NCBI RefSeq assembly: GCF_004119455.1
Contig: NZ_NRQT01000003.1
Coordinates: forward strand, 1-64,000
Direction: 5' to 3'
DNA: 64,000 bases
Source: Chryseobacterium sp. CH25
GTDB lineage: Bacteria; Bacteroidota; Bacteroidia; Flavobacteriales; Weeksellaceae
Shown: positions 1 through 9,352 of the stretch, in pieces
How positions within the stretch are numbered: the stretch's first letter is position 1
Layout: every line of letters begins with the position of its first letter
The notes under the pieces: model-generated
Database searches by the model: none
Told to the model about the DNA's origin: nothing
The model's input: only the letters and a program-made list of their open reading frames with translations
Position numbers and translations under genes: made by a program

Positions 1-452
1 ACGCTTTAGTTTTTCCTTACTTGGTTGTTATATTGTATGTCAATGATCTTTTCTTCTTTCGCTTTTTAACGAAGCAATCTTTCTGTCAGTGTCGCTCCGT
101 ATTTGCGAGTGCAAAAGTAAAACTTTATTTCGTAATGACCAAATGTTTTGAAAGAAAATTTTAAAGTTTTTTAAGTAACCTTAATTCTTCCTAAACCTCA
201 ATCCCTCTACTCCTGCGCTCCCTGTAATTGGGACTGCAAAGATAGAAACTTTATTTTAACTCGCAATCTTTTTTAATAAAAAATTTAAAAGTTTTTTTTC
301 GTCTTTATCTTAGTAGATCTTAATGTTTATGCTTATCTAAAAGCTCTTCTGCGCTTACTGAATCCCTTTCGTTTTTCAGTGGGGCAAAGATAACAACATT
401 ATACAACGCAAAACAAGTAAACTTAACATAATGTTCACGTCAGTATAGCGAT
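1..452 (-). promoter_or_regulatory. rRNA-type leader with three tandem promoters reading off the left edge
   Basis: No open reading frame of note. On the minus strand there are three Bacteroidetes -7 boxes: TACTTTTG (complement of 112-119), TATCTTTG (237-244) and TATCTTTG (385-392). The first two have a TTTG or TTG element 19-20 bases upstream, and both share the tract ATAAAGTTT in the spacer. Each box is followed by a related G-rich leader segment. The last 50 bases before the window edge, read leftward, contain ATTGACATACAATATAAC and AAGTAAGGAAAAAC, which resemble the antitermination leader in front of 16S rRNA in flavobacteria. I infer that a 16S rRNA gene begins just outside position 1. 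The promoter matches are seen directly; the rRNA identity is inferred from memory of such leaders. Confidence 0.55.
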
Positions 453-589
453 TGTGCATAACTTAGTTTATTAACAAGCTGATTTAATAATATTTATATA
501 ATTACTAACACTTATCCACAATGGTGGAATTGTTTTTTGAAAGGTATAGAATCTTGTTTTGAGGAGATATAAAGGGGGTTTTATACACA
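453..589. other. cluster of three DnaA-box matches in AT-rich DNA
   Basis: Three exact matches to TTATnCACA lie within 137 bases: TGTGCATAA at 453-461 (complement strand), TTATCCACA at 512-520 and TTATACACA at 581-589. Between and after them the DNA is very AT-rich (for example 484-510 and 590-640). This could be a DnaA-binding region or part of a replication origin. No dnaA, gidA or parAB gene lies in the window to support an origin, so the call rests only on box spacing and base composition. Confidence 0.35.
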
Positions 590-660
590 CATATATATAT
601 AAAATGTACTGTTAATTCTTATATCTACTATTATATATGAAATTGGCTTTTGTAAGTTTT

Positions 661-720
661 GGCTAAAGCCAATAGAAAATACTTTATTTAAGTAAACGGG
701 CTAAAGCCCGTTTCTATTGA
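661..720. repeat. dispersed intergenic repeat with GGCTAAAGCC hairpins
   Basis: GGCTAAAGCC at 661-670 and CGGGCTAAAGCCCG at 698-711 are self-complementary hairpins. CAATAGAAA (670-678) and TTTCTATTG (711-719) form an inverted repeat enclosing the rest. A shorter relative occurs near 59620-59645 in the other large repeat-rich gap. No coding content was seen. Confidence 0.6.
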
Positions 721-916
721 TGCCTTCTATTCGTTGGTTAATAATAAATAGTGCTTGTCTTTTAGATAAGGCGCTGGTGAGATCCTTACAGGATGACAAA
801 GATTGCGTAGAGAGAGATAGGAAATAAAGAGACTATATAATATATAAGGAGAAGGATTATTATGAAAGATTCTAGGATAGATTATAAAAATGGCTAAAGG
901 GAAGTTTTATTATTTT

Positions 917-1023
917 CCCACAGATGGCACGGATTTGCACGGATGAAGAGGAATAGCTGATGCCGGGAGATAACCACCCCGTCAAAAATTCTTTGAATTT
1001 TTGACACCCCTCCAAAGGAGGGG
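917..1023. repeat. dispersed repeats: CCCACAGAT motif and paired perfect hairpins
   Basis: 917-947 has a CCCACAGAT...GGATTTGCACGGATG motif that recurs in variant form at 59706-59735. It is followed by two perfect hairpins: an 11-bp stem, GTCAAAAATTC (981-991) with GAATTTTTGAC (995-1005), and a 7-bp stem, CCCCTCC (1007-1013) with GGAGGGG (1017-1023). Both loops are three bases. The arrangement looks like a REP-type extragenic element; no U-tract suggests a terminator. Confidence 0.6.
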
Positions 1024-1078
1024 AATGATGGAGGTCGTTCCTTAGGGATAATTATTAATACCATTAATTAACTCCACC

Positions 1079-1183
1079 CTATTACCTATTACCTATTACC
1101 TATTACCTATTACCTATTACCTATTACCTATTACCTATTACCTATTACCTATTACCTATTACCTATTACCTATTACCTATTAC
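1079..1183. repeat. heptanucleotide tandem repeat, 15 perfect copies of CTATTAC
   Basis: The 7-bp unit CTATTAC is repeated 15 times without a mismatch over 105 bases, then decays into ATTACTCATTGCTCATC. Read on the minus strand the unit GTAATAG puts stop codons in all three frames. Degenerate ATTAC-rich tracts occur at 59795-59827 and, inverted, at 18374-18403. It has no spacers, so it is not a CRISPR array. Perfect identity suggests recent slippage expansion. Confidence 0.95.
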
Positions 1184-1216
1184 TCATTGCTCATCATTTA
1201 TAAATCTGGTCCTCTA

Positions 1217-1330
1217 CCCTAGCCCCGATAGAAACGGTTACCCCGCAACAGGGTGCTTGCAAGTTTGAGGGTTGGAGCGGTGGGGAGCAAAGGCGTGAGG
1301 AGTATGAGTGGATAGCGGGAGAAAGCTCCT
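1217..1330. repeat. dispersed intergenic repeat (CCCTAGCCCCGATAG family), copy A
   Basis: The left end CCCTAGCCCCGATAG...CGGTTACCCCGC (1217-1246) and the right end GAGGAGTATGAGTGGATAGCGGG..AGCTCCT (ending at 1330) are shared almost base for base with 59828-59916. The central parts differ in length and sequence (114 against 89 bases). Conserved ends around a variable middle point to a structured mobile or REP-like element, not a gene. The rest of the gap to 1509 shows nothing recognisable apart from a purine-rich stretch. Confidence 0.8.
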
Positions 1331-1509
1331 AAATAAGTTTGAGCGTCTTAGAGTGGAAGGTTTAAGTAAGAAAGCAACAAAAAGAAGGAATGGCGCTTCT
1401 AAAAAAGGGATAAGAAGAAGGCTTTACAAAAACGGGAATAAAAAAATTCCGTAAGAATCCATTATAATAAGGTCCTTACGGAATGATTGTAAAACCGAAG
1501 TTTATATTT

Positions 1510-2976
1510 TTAGTTCAGAACGTATGATGTTCCGTCTCTCCCATCTTTTAATTCGATACCTTCTGCAAGCAGTTTGTCTCTGATCTGGTCTGAAAGTTCG
1601 AAATTTTTGGATTTTCTTGCCTGGTTTCTCAACTCGATTAAAACTTTTAGGGTTTGATCCAATTTCTCATTGTTGTTCTCCTCTACAGTCTGTAATCCTA
1701 AAACATCAAAGATAAAGGCATTCAATGTTGACTTTAAGTCTTCAAGATCTGCTGTTGAAATCGTTTCTTTACCATCATTTAAAGCGAAAATATATTTTAC
1801 AGCTTCAAATAAGTGAGCAATCAGGATTGGAGAGTTGAAATCATCTGTTAATGCATCATAACATTTGTTTTTCCACTCTGTAAGGCTGAATTCTGACTTT
1901 TTATTATCATCAGGAGTAATGGAGTTCAATACTTTCACAGCTTCCATCAATCTGATAAATCCTTTTTCACTGGCGATCATGGCATCATTGGAAATGTCTA
2001 AAACACTTCTGTAATGTGCCTGCAGAAAACAGAAACGTACAATTGACGGGTGGAAAGATTTTTCAAAGAAGTCATTATCACCTGTTACCAACTGCATTGG
2101 AAGGATATAATTTCCTGTAGACTTACTCATACGCTGAGAATTCATCGTCAACATATTGGCGTGCATCCAGTAATGTACCGGTGCAGCACCATTGCAAGCT
2201 TTCCCCTGAGCAATTTCACATTCGTGGTGAGGGAATTTCAAATCCATTCCTCCTCCGTGGATGTCAAAAGTTTCACCTAAATATTTAGTACTCATTGCAG
2301 TACATTCAAGGTGCCATCCCGGAAAACCTTCTCCCCAAGGAGAGTTCCATCTCATGATGTGAGCTGGAGATGCTTTTTTCCAAAGGGCAAAGTCCTGTGG
2401 ATTCTTCTTTTCTCCTTGTCCGTCAAGATCGCGGGTATTGGCAAAAAGTTCTTCTATATTACGTTTTGAAAGTTCACCGTAGTTTAACCCTCTTTTATTG
2501 TATTCTAAAACATCAAAATATACGGAACCATTACTTTCGTAAGCGAAACCTGTATCTATTAGCTTTTGTGTAAGCTCAATCTGTTCTACAATATGGCCTG
2601 TAGCTGTAGGCTCAATATTGGGAGGAAGCAGATTAAACATCTCAAGAACTTTGTGAAAATCAACAGTGTACTTTTGCACAATTTCCATTGGCTCCAGCTT
2701 TTCAAGACGGGTTTGCTTAACGAATCTATCGTTATTTACATCTCCGTCATCGGTAAGGTGACCTGCGTCTGTAATGTTTCTTACATACCTTACTTTATAC
2801 CCTAAATGCATCAGAGTACGGTAGATAAAATCGAAAGAAAGGAAAGTTCTTACATTTCCTAAATGCACATTGCTGTACACTGTAGGTCCGCAGACGTACA
2901 TTCCTACGTTTCCTTCTAAAATGGGTTTGAATATTTCTTTTTCCGCTGTAAGCGAGTTGTATATTTTTAGTTGCAT
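1510..2976 (-). CDS. cysS: cysteine--tRNA ligase
   Basis: Charges tRNA-Cys with cysteine in the cytoplasm. The 488-residue product is a typical CysRS length. Visible class I signatures are the zinc-site cysteine in CGPTVY (residues 29-34), HLGN (38-41) as the HIGH motif, a WHLECTAM segment with further zinc ligands, [13 protein letters not shown], and RMSKSTGN near residue 280 as KMSKS. The C-terminal helical tRNA-binding region ends in [10 protein letters not shown], typical of the family. The start at 2976 gives the expected [10 protein letters not shown]-terminus. The gene stands alone on the minus strand, 123 bases downstream of a DinB-like gene, with an 8-bp inverted repeat between them. 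Downstream lies the long repeat-rich gap. Confidence 0.97.
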   Translation of the reverse strand: MQLKIYNSLTAEKEIFKPILEGNVGMYVCGPTVYSNVHLGNVRTFLSFDFIYRTLMHLGYKVRYVRNITDAGHLTDDGDVNNDRFVKQTRLEKLEPMEIVQKYTVDFHKVLEMFNLLPPNIEPTATGHIVEQIELTQKLIDTGFAYESNGSVYFDVLEYNKRGLNYGELSKRNIEELFANTRDLDGQGEKKNPQDFALWKKASPAHIMRWNSPWGEGFPGWHLECTAMSTKYLGETFDIHGGGMDLKFPHHECEIAQGKACNGAAPVHYWMHANMLTMNSQRMSKSTGNYILPMQLVTGDNDFFEKSFHPSIVRFCFLQAHYRSVLDISNDAMIASEKGFIRLMEAVKVLNSITPDDNKKSEFSLTEWKNKCYDALTDDFNSPILIAHLFEAVKYIFALNDGKETISTADLEDLKSTLNAFIFDVLGLQTVEENNNEKLDQTLKVLIELRNQARKSKNFELSDQIRDKLLAEGIELKDGRDGTSYVLN

Positions 2977-3038
2977 TTATTTTTTATTAAAAGATTCAAT
3001 AGTTTTAAGATTCAAAAATTAGTTAAAATAAAGATCTG

Positions 3039-3060
3039 TCACAACAGATAATTGTTGTGA
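3039..3060. repeat. perfect 8-bp inverted repeat between the DinB-like gene and cysS
   Basis: TCACAACA (3039-3046) and TGTTGTGA (3053-3060) pair perfectly around a six-base loop. It sits downstream of the DinB-like gene and upstream of cysS. On the minus strand the following bases are not a clean U-tract, so it could be a weak terminator or an operator; the sequence does not decide. Confidence 0.5.
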
Positions 3061-3099
3061 TAAAAATTTTATGTGAAACTTTTTTAAATTTTATCATAA

Positions 3100-3531
3100 T
3101 TAAATCGCTTTTAAATGATGCTGCAAATGATCTACGTAATCCTTAATAATAAACTCCAGGGTAAATCTCTGAAGTTCCGTTTTAGTAGTATCACAAGTTC
3201 TTTGCAACGCTTCATCGGGAATATTTTCTACAATGTGAACAACCTGGTAGTTCAAAGCTTTCCAAAGGTTGATTAACTCAGCTGTTGGAACGTTCTGATA
3301 GTTTTGGGTTTTTACCCAAGCGTTCTGATCGTATACGATATTCTCGTTCTCTTTATATTGAGTAACTACAAATCTACGGATATTTGTAAAAGCACTGTCA
3401 CAAAGGTGCCCAATTATTTCTTTTTTGGACCATTTTTCTGCTGTAGCCTTGTAACTCCATTCTTCTTCAGAAATTGTCTGGAATCTCTGAAGTTCTTCAT
3501 CTATAATATTTTTAAGGATCTGGTAGTTCAT
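3100..3531 (-). CDS. DinB-like (DinB_2) family protein
   Basis: A 143-residue helical protein of the DinB/YfiT-like four-helix bundle superfamily. Family members often bind a metal ion and some are thiol transferases; the substrate here is unknown. Features that fit are WSYKATAEKWSKKEIIGHLCDSA near residues 25-48, which carries the first histidine, and DYVDHLQHHLKAI at the C-terminus, which carries two more metal-ligand histidines in the HxxxH arrangement. The start lies six bases beyond the stop of folE, so the two genes are probably cotranscribed with folE first. The function assignment is by fold only. Confidence 0.75.
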   Translation of the reverse strand: MNYQILKNIIDEELQRFQTISEEEWSYKATAEKWSKKEIIGHLCDSAFTNIRRFVVTQYKENENIVYDQNAWVKTQNYQNVPTAELINLWKALNYQVVHIVENIPDEALQRTCDTTKTELQRFTLEFIIKDYVDHLQHHLKAI

Positions 3532-3536
3532 TGATG

Positions 3537-4202
3537 TTAATCTAGTTTTGCATGGCTTCCTACGTAATGTAAGAATTCCTGTCTTGTGATAGGGTTTGTC
3601 CTGAAAATTCCGCTTAGCTCTGCTGTAATGGTAGAACTTGCAGTGTCTTTAATTCCTCTGCAATTTACACAAAGGTGTTTTGCATCAATGATACAGGCTA
3701 CATTTTTTGTTCCTAAAGCTTCTTTCAGAGCTTCTACGATCTGCATTGTCAGTCTTTCCTGAACCTGTGGTCTTTTTGCATAATAGTCCACAATTCTGTT
3801 AATCTTTGAAAGACCAATTACTTCTCCGTTTGAAATATAAGCAACGTGTGCTCTTCCTATAATCGGTAAAAAGTGGTGTTCACAAAAAGAATATACAGTG
3901 ATATCTTTTTCCACCAACATCTGACGGTATTTATATTTATTGGAAAATGTAGAGATTCCTGGTTTGTTTTCCGGAAGAAGTCCACCGAAAATTTCGTTCA
4001 CATACATTTTGGCAACACGCTTTGGTGAGTCTTTTAAAGAATCATCAGTCATATCCAGACCTAGCGTTTCCATAATCTCTCCAAAAAGCTCAGTAATTTT
4101 TTCAATTTTTTCCTGTGGCGATTTATCAAAAGCATCTTCCCTTATAGGCGTATGTTCTTTTCCAGTGAAAATATCATCGTCGTTATCAGTAAAATCAACC
4201 AT
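3537..4202 (-). CDS. folE: GTP cyclohydrolase I
   Basis: Converts GTP to 7,8-dihydroneopterin triphosphate, the first step of tetrahydrofolate synthesis. At 221 residues it matches FolE1. Zinc ligands are visible as C107 and H110 in CEHHFLP and C178 in HLCVNCRGI. YAKRPQVQERLT and SSTITAELSGIF are conserved catalytic and subunit-interface stretches. The acidic N-terminal 30 residues are variable in the family. The start at 4202 faces the divergent GNAT gene across 79 bases, where TATTTTTG on the minus strand (complement of 4220-4227) can serve as the -7 box. The folate link may be relevant to the folate-dependent metF/metH genes a few kilobases away. Confidence 0.96.
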   Translation of the reverse strand: MVDFTDNDDDIFTGKEHTPIREDAFDKSPQEKIEKITELFGEIMETLGLDMTDDSLKDSPKRVAKMYVNEIFGGLLPENKPGISTFSNKYKYRQMLVEKDITVYSFCEHHFLPIIGRAHVAYISNGEVIGLSKINRIVDYYAKRPQVQERLTMQIVEALKEALGTKNVACIIDAKHLCVNCRGIKDTASSTITAELSGIFRTNPITRQEFLHYVGSHAKLD

Positions 4203-4219
4203 TTTTATTTAATTTGCAG

Positions 4220-4227
4220 CAAAAATA
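4220..4227 (-). promoter_or_regulatory. probable -7 box for folE
   Basis: The complement reads TATTTTTG, matching TAnnTTTG, 18 bases before the folE start. No clear TTG element is found 19-21 bases further upstream, so the assignment is tentative. Confidence 0.4.
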
Positions 4228-4281
4228 CGGATAATATTGTTTCATTTATTATCTTTTATAACCTACTCTGATTAAAACTAT

Positions 4282-5433
4282 ATGATTATTGTCGAAGAAG
4301 TACAGAACAAAGACCACAAAAGGGAATTCCTGGAATTTCCCGCACAGCTTTATCAACACGACAAAAATTATATCCGCCCTTTAGATAAGCACATTGAGGA
4401 GATTTTTGATCCTGAAAAAAATAAGTTCTTCAAGAGTGGAGAATGTAAAAGGTTCTTGTTTAAAAAAGCCCATAAAACGGTTGGAAAAGTAGCTGTTTTC
4501 ATCAACAATTGTTATGAACAGAAGCAGCCTACCGGTGGTTTTGGGTTTTTCGACTGTATTCATGATCAGGAAACAGCCAATTTCATTTTTGACCATTGTA
4601 AAAACTGGCTTCAGGAAAGAGGGATGGAAGCCATGGATGGACCCATCAATTTCGGAGAACGGGATAAGTTCTGGGGACTTTTGATTGAGGGTTTCATAGA
4701 ACCTTTGTATGGGATGAACTATAATTTCCCTTATTACAAAGACCTCTTTGAGAATTATGGGTTGAAGATTTATTTTGAACAGCTTTGTTTTACCAGACCA
4801 GTGTTTGCAGAAGTTTCACGTATTTTCACCATTGCTCATGAGAAAAACAGGAGAAATCCGGCTATTTCTGCCCAACCTATGAAAAAGAATAACCTTCCAA
4901 AGTTCGCCAAAGACTTTACAGAGGTTTATAATAAGGCATGGGCAGCCCACGGTGAAGGAAAGCAACTGGAAGAAGCCAAGGTTCTTAAAATGTTCAATAC
5001 CATGAAGCCTATTATGAATGAACATATCTCTTGGTTTGTATATGAAAATGATAAACCTATCGCCATGTGGATCAACCTTCCGGACCTCAACCAGTGGTTT
5101 AAATACCTCAACGGAAAGTTTGGAGTTTGGGAAAAGCTTAAGTTTTTATTCTTAAAACGATTTAAGAAGAATGAAAAAATGGTTGGTCTTGTTTTCGGAG
5201 TGGTACCTGAATGGCAGAGAAAAGGGATTGACGGGTATATGATCTGGGAAGGTACACAACATTTGAGAAAACATACCGATTTTACAATTACTGAGCTTCA
5301 GTGGATTGGTGATTTTAATCCGAAAATGATTAAGATTGCGGAAACGCTTGATACTTCTGTGACGAGGAAGCTTGCTACTTACCGATATTTATTTGATCGG
5401 AATAAAGAGTTTGAAAGGCATACCATTCTTTAG
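4282..5433 (+). CDS. GNAT-fold N-acetyltransferase-like protein (YghO-like)
   Basis: A 383-residue cytoplasmic protein resembling the YghO-type family, widespread in Bacteroidetes and of unknown substrate. The family N-terminus is visible: FLEFPAQLYQHDKNYIRPL, then EIFDPEKNKFFKSGECKRFLF, where an aromatic-rich stretch leads into the first half of a GNAT fold. MDGPINFGERDKFWGLLIEGF (about residues 116-136) and PYYKDLFENYGL are further family hallmarks. The C-terminal part has KMVGLVFGVVPEWQRKGIDGYMIWEG, an acetyl-CoA-loop-like segment (Q/RxxGxxG). There is no signal peptide. It is divergent from folE. The fold is likely; the reaction is not known. Confidence 0.75.
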   Translation: MIIVEEVQNKDHKREFLEFPAQLYQHDKNYIRPLDKHIEEIFDPEKNKFFKSGECKRFLFKKAHKTVGKVAVFINNCYEQKQPTGGFGFFDCIHDQETANFIFDHCKNWLQERGMEAMDGPINFGERDKFWGLLIEGFIEPLYGMNYNFPYYKDLFENYGLKIYFEQLCFTRPVFAEVSRIFTIAHEKNRRNPAISAQPMKKNNLPKFAKDFTEVYNKAWAAHGEGKQLEEAKVLKMFNTMKPIMNEHISWFVYENDKPIAMWINLPDLNQWFKYLNGKFGVWEKLKFLFLKRFKKNEKMVGLVFGVVPEWQRKGIDGYMIWEGTQHLRKHTDFTITELQWIGDFNPKMIKIAETLDTSVTRKLATYRYLFDRNKEFERHTIL

Positions 5434-5575
5434 TAAGGAAGATGGATGCGGGAGGCTGGGAGTTATTGATGTTGTTGATTAACTAAAGATTCAGTTTATT
5501 TTTTTGGAAGCCTGATATTATTTGACGCAAAGTTTTTTATTAGCTTGCTGTTGTATTTTTGAGGGAGCGAAGGTG

Positions 5576-5594
5576 GAATCAACTTTGTTGATTC
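5576..5594. repeat. perfect 8-bp hairpin in the 5434-5723 gap
   Basis: GAATCAAC (5576-5583) and GTTGATTC (5587-5594) pair perfectly around TTT. It lies between the convergent GNAT gene and metF in a gap with no credible gene; it may help end transcription of the plus-strand gene or be another dispersed repeat. Confidence 0.5.
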
Positions 5595-5670
5595 TTTCTA
5601 AGCGGGTGGGTAGCTTTCGGCTTTTTTGTTTGGTTTTTATCTTTAAGAAAAATTGTATGTACATGGTATT

Positions 5671-5700
5671 AAAATAAAAACCCTGCCGTTTAAAGCAGGG
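5671..5700 (-). terminator. intrinsic terminator of the methionine operon
   Basis: CCCTGC (5681-5686) and GCAGGG (5695-5700) form a GC-rich stem around an eight-base loop. On the minus strand it is followed by TTTTTATTTT (complement of 5671-5680). It lies 24 bases beyond the metF stop, closing the seven-gene operon. Confidence 0.85.
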
Positions 5701-5723
5701 GTCCTTCATTTTTGGTACTTTTA

Positions 5724-6683
5724 TTAGAATAGCTCACCGGCTACTTTTTTTATGTTATCACTTTTTCCCATTGAGTAAAAGTGTAGAACTGGAACTCCGA
5801 AGTCCAGCAGTTCTTTGCATTGGGCGATGGCCCATTCGATTCCAATCTGCTTGACTGCTTCATTATTTTTTGCATTCTCTACTTCATTGATTAGCTCTTC
5901 CGGAAGATCTATTTTGAATACCTGAGGAAGAATTTTCAGGTGTTTCTTAGTGGCAATCGGCTTGATTCCCGGAATGATTGGAACGGTAATTCCTATTTCT
6001 CTTGCTTTCTGAACGAATTCAATATACTTTTTATTGTCAAAGAACATTTGGGTAACTATGTAATCTGCTCCTGCATCTACTTTTTGCTTCAGCCATTTCA
6101 GGTCATAATTCATAGAAGGAGCTTCCATATGTTTCTCAGGATAGCCTGCTACTCCGATGCAGAATTTATTAAGTTCATCACAAACCTGTTCTTCGTTATG
6201 AAGATATTTTCCTCTTCCAAGGTTATTAATCTGACCCACAAGATCCATTGCACTGGCATGGCCGCCCTGAGTAGGTTCGAAATACTGATGTCCTTTCATT
6301 GCATCTCCTCTTAATGCCATTACATTATCGATCCCCAAGTACATACAGTCTACCAAAAGATATTCTGTCTCTTCTTTGGTAAAACCTCCACATAATAAGT
6401 GTGGTACTGTATCTACATTATATTTATGCTGAATGGCTGCACAAATTCCCAGAGTTCCGGGACGCATTCTTGTGATACGGCGCTCCATCAGCCCATTTCC
6501 TTTATCAAGGTAGATGTATTCTTCTCTTGAAGTAGTAACATCAATGAATGGTGGTTTGAACTCCATCAACGGGTCTATATTCGTGTATAGGTCTTCAATA
6601 CCAATTCCCTTTTGTGGTGGAACAACTTCTAAGGAGAATAAAGTTTTTCCATTTGCGTTTTTAATGTGCTCTGTTATCTTCAT
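5724..6683 (-). CDS. metF: 5,10-methylenetetrahydrofolate reductase
   Basis: Reduces 5,10-methylene-THF to 5-methyl-THF with an FAD cofactor, supplying the methyl donor for MetH. The 319-residue length fits bacterial MetF. Family features are FSLEVVPPQKG near the N-terminus, PPFIDVTTSREE, CGGFTKEETEYLL, NVMALRGD with the FAD/substrate loop, and VDAGADYIVTQMFFDNKKYIEFV followed by PIIPGIKPI. It is the last gene of the SAM-riboswitch operon: seven bases separate it from the upstream metH2, and an intrinsic terminator follows. Substrate supply and use are therefore encoded side by side. Confidence 0.96.
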   Translation of the reverse strand: MKITEHIKNANGKTLFSLEVVPPQKGIGIEDLYTNIDPLMEFKPPFIDVTTSREEYIYLDKGNGLMERRITRMRPGTLGICAAIQHKYNVDTVPHLLCGGFTKEETEYLLVDCMYLGIDNVMALRGDAMKGHQYFEPTQGGHASAMDLVGQINNLGRGKYLHNEEQVCDELNKFCIGVAGYPEKHMEAPSMNYDLKWLKQKVDAGADYIVTQMFFDNKKYIEFVQKAREIGITVPIIPGIKPIATKKHLKILPQVFKIDLPEELINEVENAKNNEAVKQIGIEWAIAQCKELLDFGVPVLHFYSMGKSDNIKKVAGELF

Positions 6684-6690
6684 ATCAATT

Positions 6691-9351
6691 TTAATCTGCT
6701 AAATTTGGTGACAACCATTTTTGCGCTTCCTGGATGCTACAACTTCTTCTGTCAGCATAATCCTTAAGCTGGTCTTCTGTAATTTTTCCTAATCCGAAAT
6801 ATTTGGCATGCGGGCTTCCGAAATAATATCCTGAAACGGATGCTGTTGGGAACATCGCCAAACTTTCCGTAAGATATACTCCTATATTTTCTTCTACTTT
6901 TAAAAGATCCCAGATGGTATTCTTTTCCAAATGGTCAGGACAAGCCGGATATCCTGGTGCGGGACGGATTCCTTTATATTTTTCTGCTATTAATTCTTCA
7001 TTGCTTAATTCTTCCTGAACGGCATAGCCCCAATATTCTGTTCTTACTTTTTTATGTAAAAATTCTGCATAAGCTTCTGCAAAACGGTCTGCCAGTGCTT
7101 TTACCATGATGGCATTATAATCATCATGGGCTTTTTCATATTCTTCTGCCAATTCATCAGTTCCGAAACCTGTGGTCACACAAAATGCTCCCATGTAGTC
7201 TGTCTTCCCTGAGCTTTGTGGAGCAATGAAGTCGCTTAATGCCAGATAATCTTTTCCTTTTGATCTTTGAGCCTGCTGTCTTAGGGTTAAAAACTTAGCC
7301 TGCTCATTATTATTTTCATCAAAAATCAGAATATCATCGGATTCGTTTGAGTTGGCTTTGAAAATTCCGAAGATTGCTTTTGCGGTTAACAGCTTTTCGT
7401 CTAAGATTCTCTTTAAAATAACCTGTGCATCTTTGAACAGTTCTTTTGCCTGCACTCCTACCACCTCATCTTCTAAGATATTTGGATATTTCCCGTGAAG
7501 ATCCCAGCTTCTGAAGAATGGAGACCAGTCGATGAAAGGTAATAGCTCTCTCAGGTCCTGGTTTTCAATTACAGTGATCCCTAAGTTATTCGGAGTGAAG
7601 ATCTCTTCGTTTTTCCAGTCTATTTTAAACTTACTTTCTCTTGCTTCTTCAATGGAAACATAATCTTTATCAACCTGTCTGTTCAGGAACTTTTCTCTGA
7701 AATCTGAGTAATCATTCTTCAGATCAGAAACATATTCTTTATTTCTGTCTCCTAATAATGAGCTTACCACGTTTACGGCTCTTGAAGCATCATTAACGTG
7801 AACAACGGCATTCTTATATTTTAAATCGATTTTCACTGCAGTGTGTGCCTTTGAAGTAGTTGCACCACCAATTAATAAAGGAAAATCTAAGTTCTGTCTT
7901 TCTAATTCTGAAGCGATGTACACCATTTCATCTAAACTTGGTGTAATCAGCCCGCTTAATCCGATAACGTCCACTTTTTCTGCAATGGCAGTCTGAATAA
8001 TTTTTTCAGCCGGAACCATTACGCCAAGGTCAACGATTTCATAGTTGTTACAACCTAAAACTACACTTACAATGTTCTTTCCAATATCGTGAACATCTCC
8101 TTTTACGGTAGCCATTAGGATTTTTCCATTTGCAGGTCTTGAACCATCTTTTTCAGCTTCAATATAAGGCTGTAAATAGGCTACGGCTTTTTTCATTACC
8201 CTTGCAGATTTTACTACCTGTGGCAGGAACATTTTTCCGCTTCCGAATAAGTCTCCTACTACTCCCATACCCGTCATCAGATTAATTTCGATAACGTGAA
8301 GTGGCCTTTCGGCTAATTGTCTGGCTTCTTCTACATCTTCTTCGATAAAACGGTCAATTCCTTTTACCAGAGCGTAGGTAATTCTTTCCTGTAATGGGTT
8401 GTTTCTCCATTCCAAGTCTTCAGTCTTTTCTTTTTTGACTGATTTATGCTTTTCGGAATAATCCAGAAGTCTTTCTGTAGCATCTTCTCTCTTATCAAGG
8501 ATTACGTCTTCTACAAGCTCCAGCAATTCTTTATTAATCTCATCATAAACCTCCAGCATAGCAGGGTTTACAATACCGATATTCATTCCGGCTTGGATAG
8601 CATGATAAAGAAATACAGAGTGCATTGCTTCTCTTACGGTATCATTTCCACGGAATGAGAAAGAAACGTTGCTTACTCCTCCACTTACTGATGCATACGG
8701 AAGATTTTGTCTTACCCAACGTGTAGCTTCAATAAAATCGATAGCATTTTTTCTGTGCTCATCCATTCCTGTTGCTACCGGGAAGATATTTAAGTCGAAA
8801 ATGATATCTTCTGCTGGAAAACCGATCTGATTCACCAGAATATCATAAGATCGTTTTGAAATTTCAATTCTTCGTTCAAGATTGTCTGCTTGCCCTACCT
8901 CATCAAACGCCATGACAATTACGGCTGCTCCATATCTTTTGATAGCTTTGGCGTGCTTGATAAATTCCTCTTCCCCTTCTTTTAAGCTGATGGAATTTAC
9001 CACACATTTCCCTTGTGCCACCTGAAGACCAGCTTCCAGAATTTCCCATTTGGATGAGTCTACCATTATTGGGATTCTTGCGATATCCGGTTCTGAGGCG
9101 ATTAAGTTCAGAAATTTAATCATCGATGCTTTTCCATCAATCAAACCATCATCAAAGTTAACATCCAAAATCTGGGCTCCTCCTTCTACCTGATGGCGGG
9201 CAATATCTAATGCTTCAGAGAATTTCTCCTCCTTGATAAGTCTTAAAAACTTTTTGGAACCGGCAACATTGGTTCTTTCACCAACGTTGATGAAATTACT
9301 TTCCGGCGTTATGATAAGAGGCTCGAGGCCTGATAATCTTAAATATTTCAT
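6691..9351 (-). CDS. metH: methionine synthase, pterin-, B12- and SAM-binding modules (MetH part 2)
   Basis: Carries the methyl-THF-binding, cobalamin-binding and reactivation modules of B12-dependent methionine synthase; the homocysteine module is encoded separately at 10529-11539. In order: pterin-binding domain from residue 15 ([32 protein letters not shown]), cap domain near 320-400, Rossmann B12 domain with D419-x-H421-x2-G424 as the lower cobalt-ligand motif and a [13 protein letters not shown] stretch, then the SAM-binding activation domain with [12 protein letters not shown] near residue 815. The 886 residues here plus 336 of part 1 give 1222, close to intact MetH, so nothing is missing. 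It starts one base after the desaturase stop and ends seven bases before metF. Confidence 0.96.
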   Translation of the reverse strand: MKYLRLSGLEPLIITPESNFINVGERTNVAGSKKFLRLIKEEKFSEALDIARHQVEGGAQILDVNFDDGLIDGKASMIKFLNLIASEPDIARIPIMVDSSKWEILEAGLQVAQGKCVVNSISLKEGEEEFIKHAKAIKRYGAAVIVMAFDEVGQADNLERRIEISKRSYDILVNQIGFPAEDIIFDLNIFPVATGMDEHRKNAIDFIEATRWVRQNLPYASVSGGVSNVSFSFRGNDTVREAMHSVFLYHAIQAGMNIGIVNPAMLEVYDEINKELLELVEDVILDKREDATERLLDYSEKHKSVKKEKTEDLEWRNNPLQERITYALVKGIDRFIEEDVEEARQLAERPLHVIEINLMTGMGVVGDLFGSGKMFLPQVVKSARVMKKAVAYLQPYIEAEKDGSRPANGKILMATVKGDVHDIGKNIVSVVLGCNNYEIVDLGVMVPAEKIIQTAIAEKVDVIGLSGLITPSLDEMVYIASELERQNLDFPLLIGGATTSKAHTAVKIDLKYKNAVVHVNDASRAVNVVSSLLGDRNKEYVSDLKNDYSDFREKFLNRQVDKDYVSIEEARESKFKIDWKNEEIFTPNNLGITVIENQDLRELLPFIDWSPFFRSWDLHGKYPNILEDEVVGVQAKELFKDAQVILKRILDEKLLTAKAIFGIFKANSNESDDILIFDENNNEQAKFLTLRQQAQRSKGKDYLALSDFIAPQSSGKTDYMGAFCVTTGFGTDELAEEYEKAHDDYNAIMVKALADRFAEAYAEFLHKKVRTEYWGYAVQEELSNEELIAEKYKGIRPAPGYPACPDHLEKNTIWDLLKVEENIGVYLTESLAMFPTASVSGYYFGSPHAKYFGLGKITEDQLKDYADRRSCSIQEAQKWLSPNLAD

Positions 9352-9352
9352 T

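Noticed and set aside
1079..1183. CRISPR array
   Set aside because: Unit is 7 bases with no spacers and no cas genes nearby.
5518..5709. Possible 63-residue protein on the minus strand
   Set aside because: It covers the metF terminator and a perfect hairpin, and the sequence has no recognisable features.
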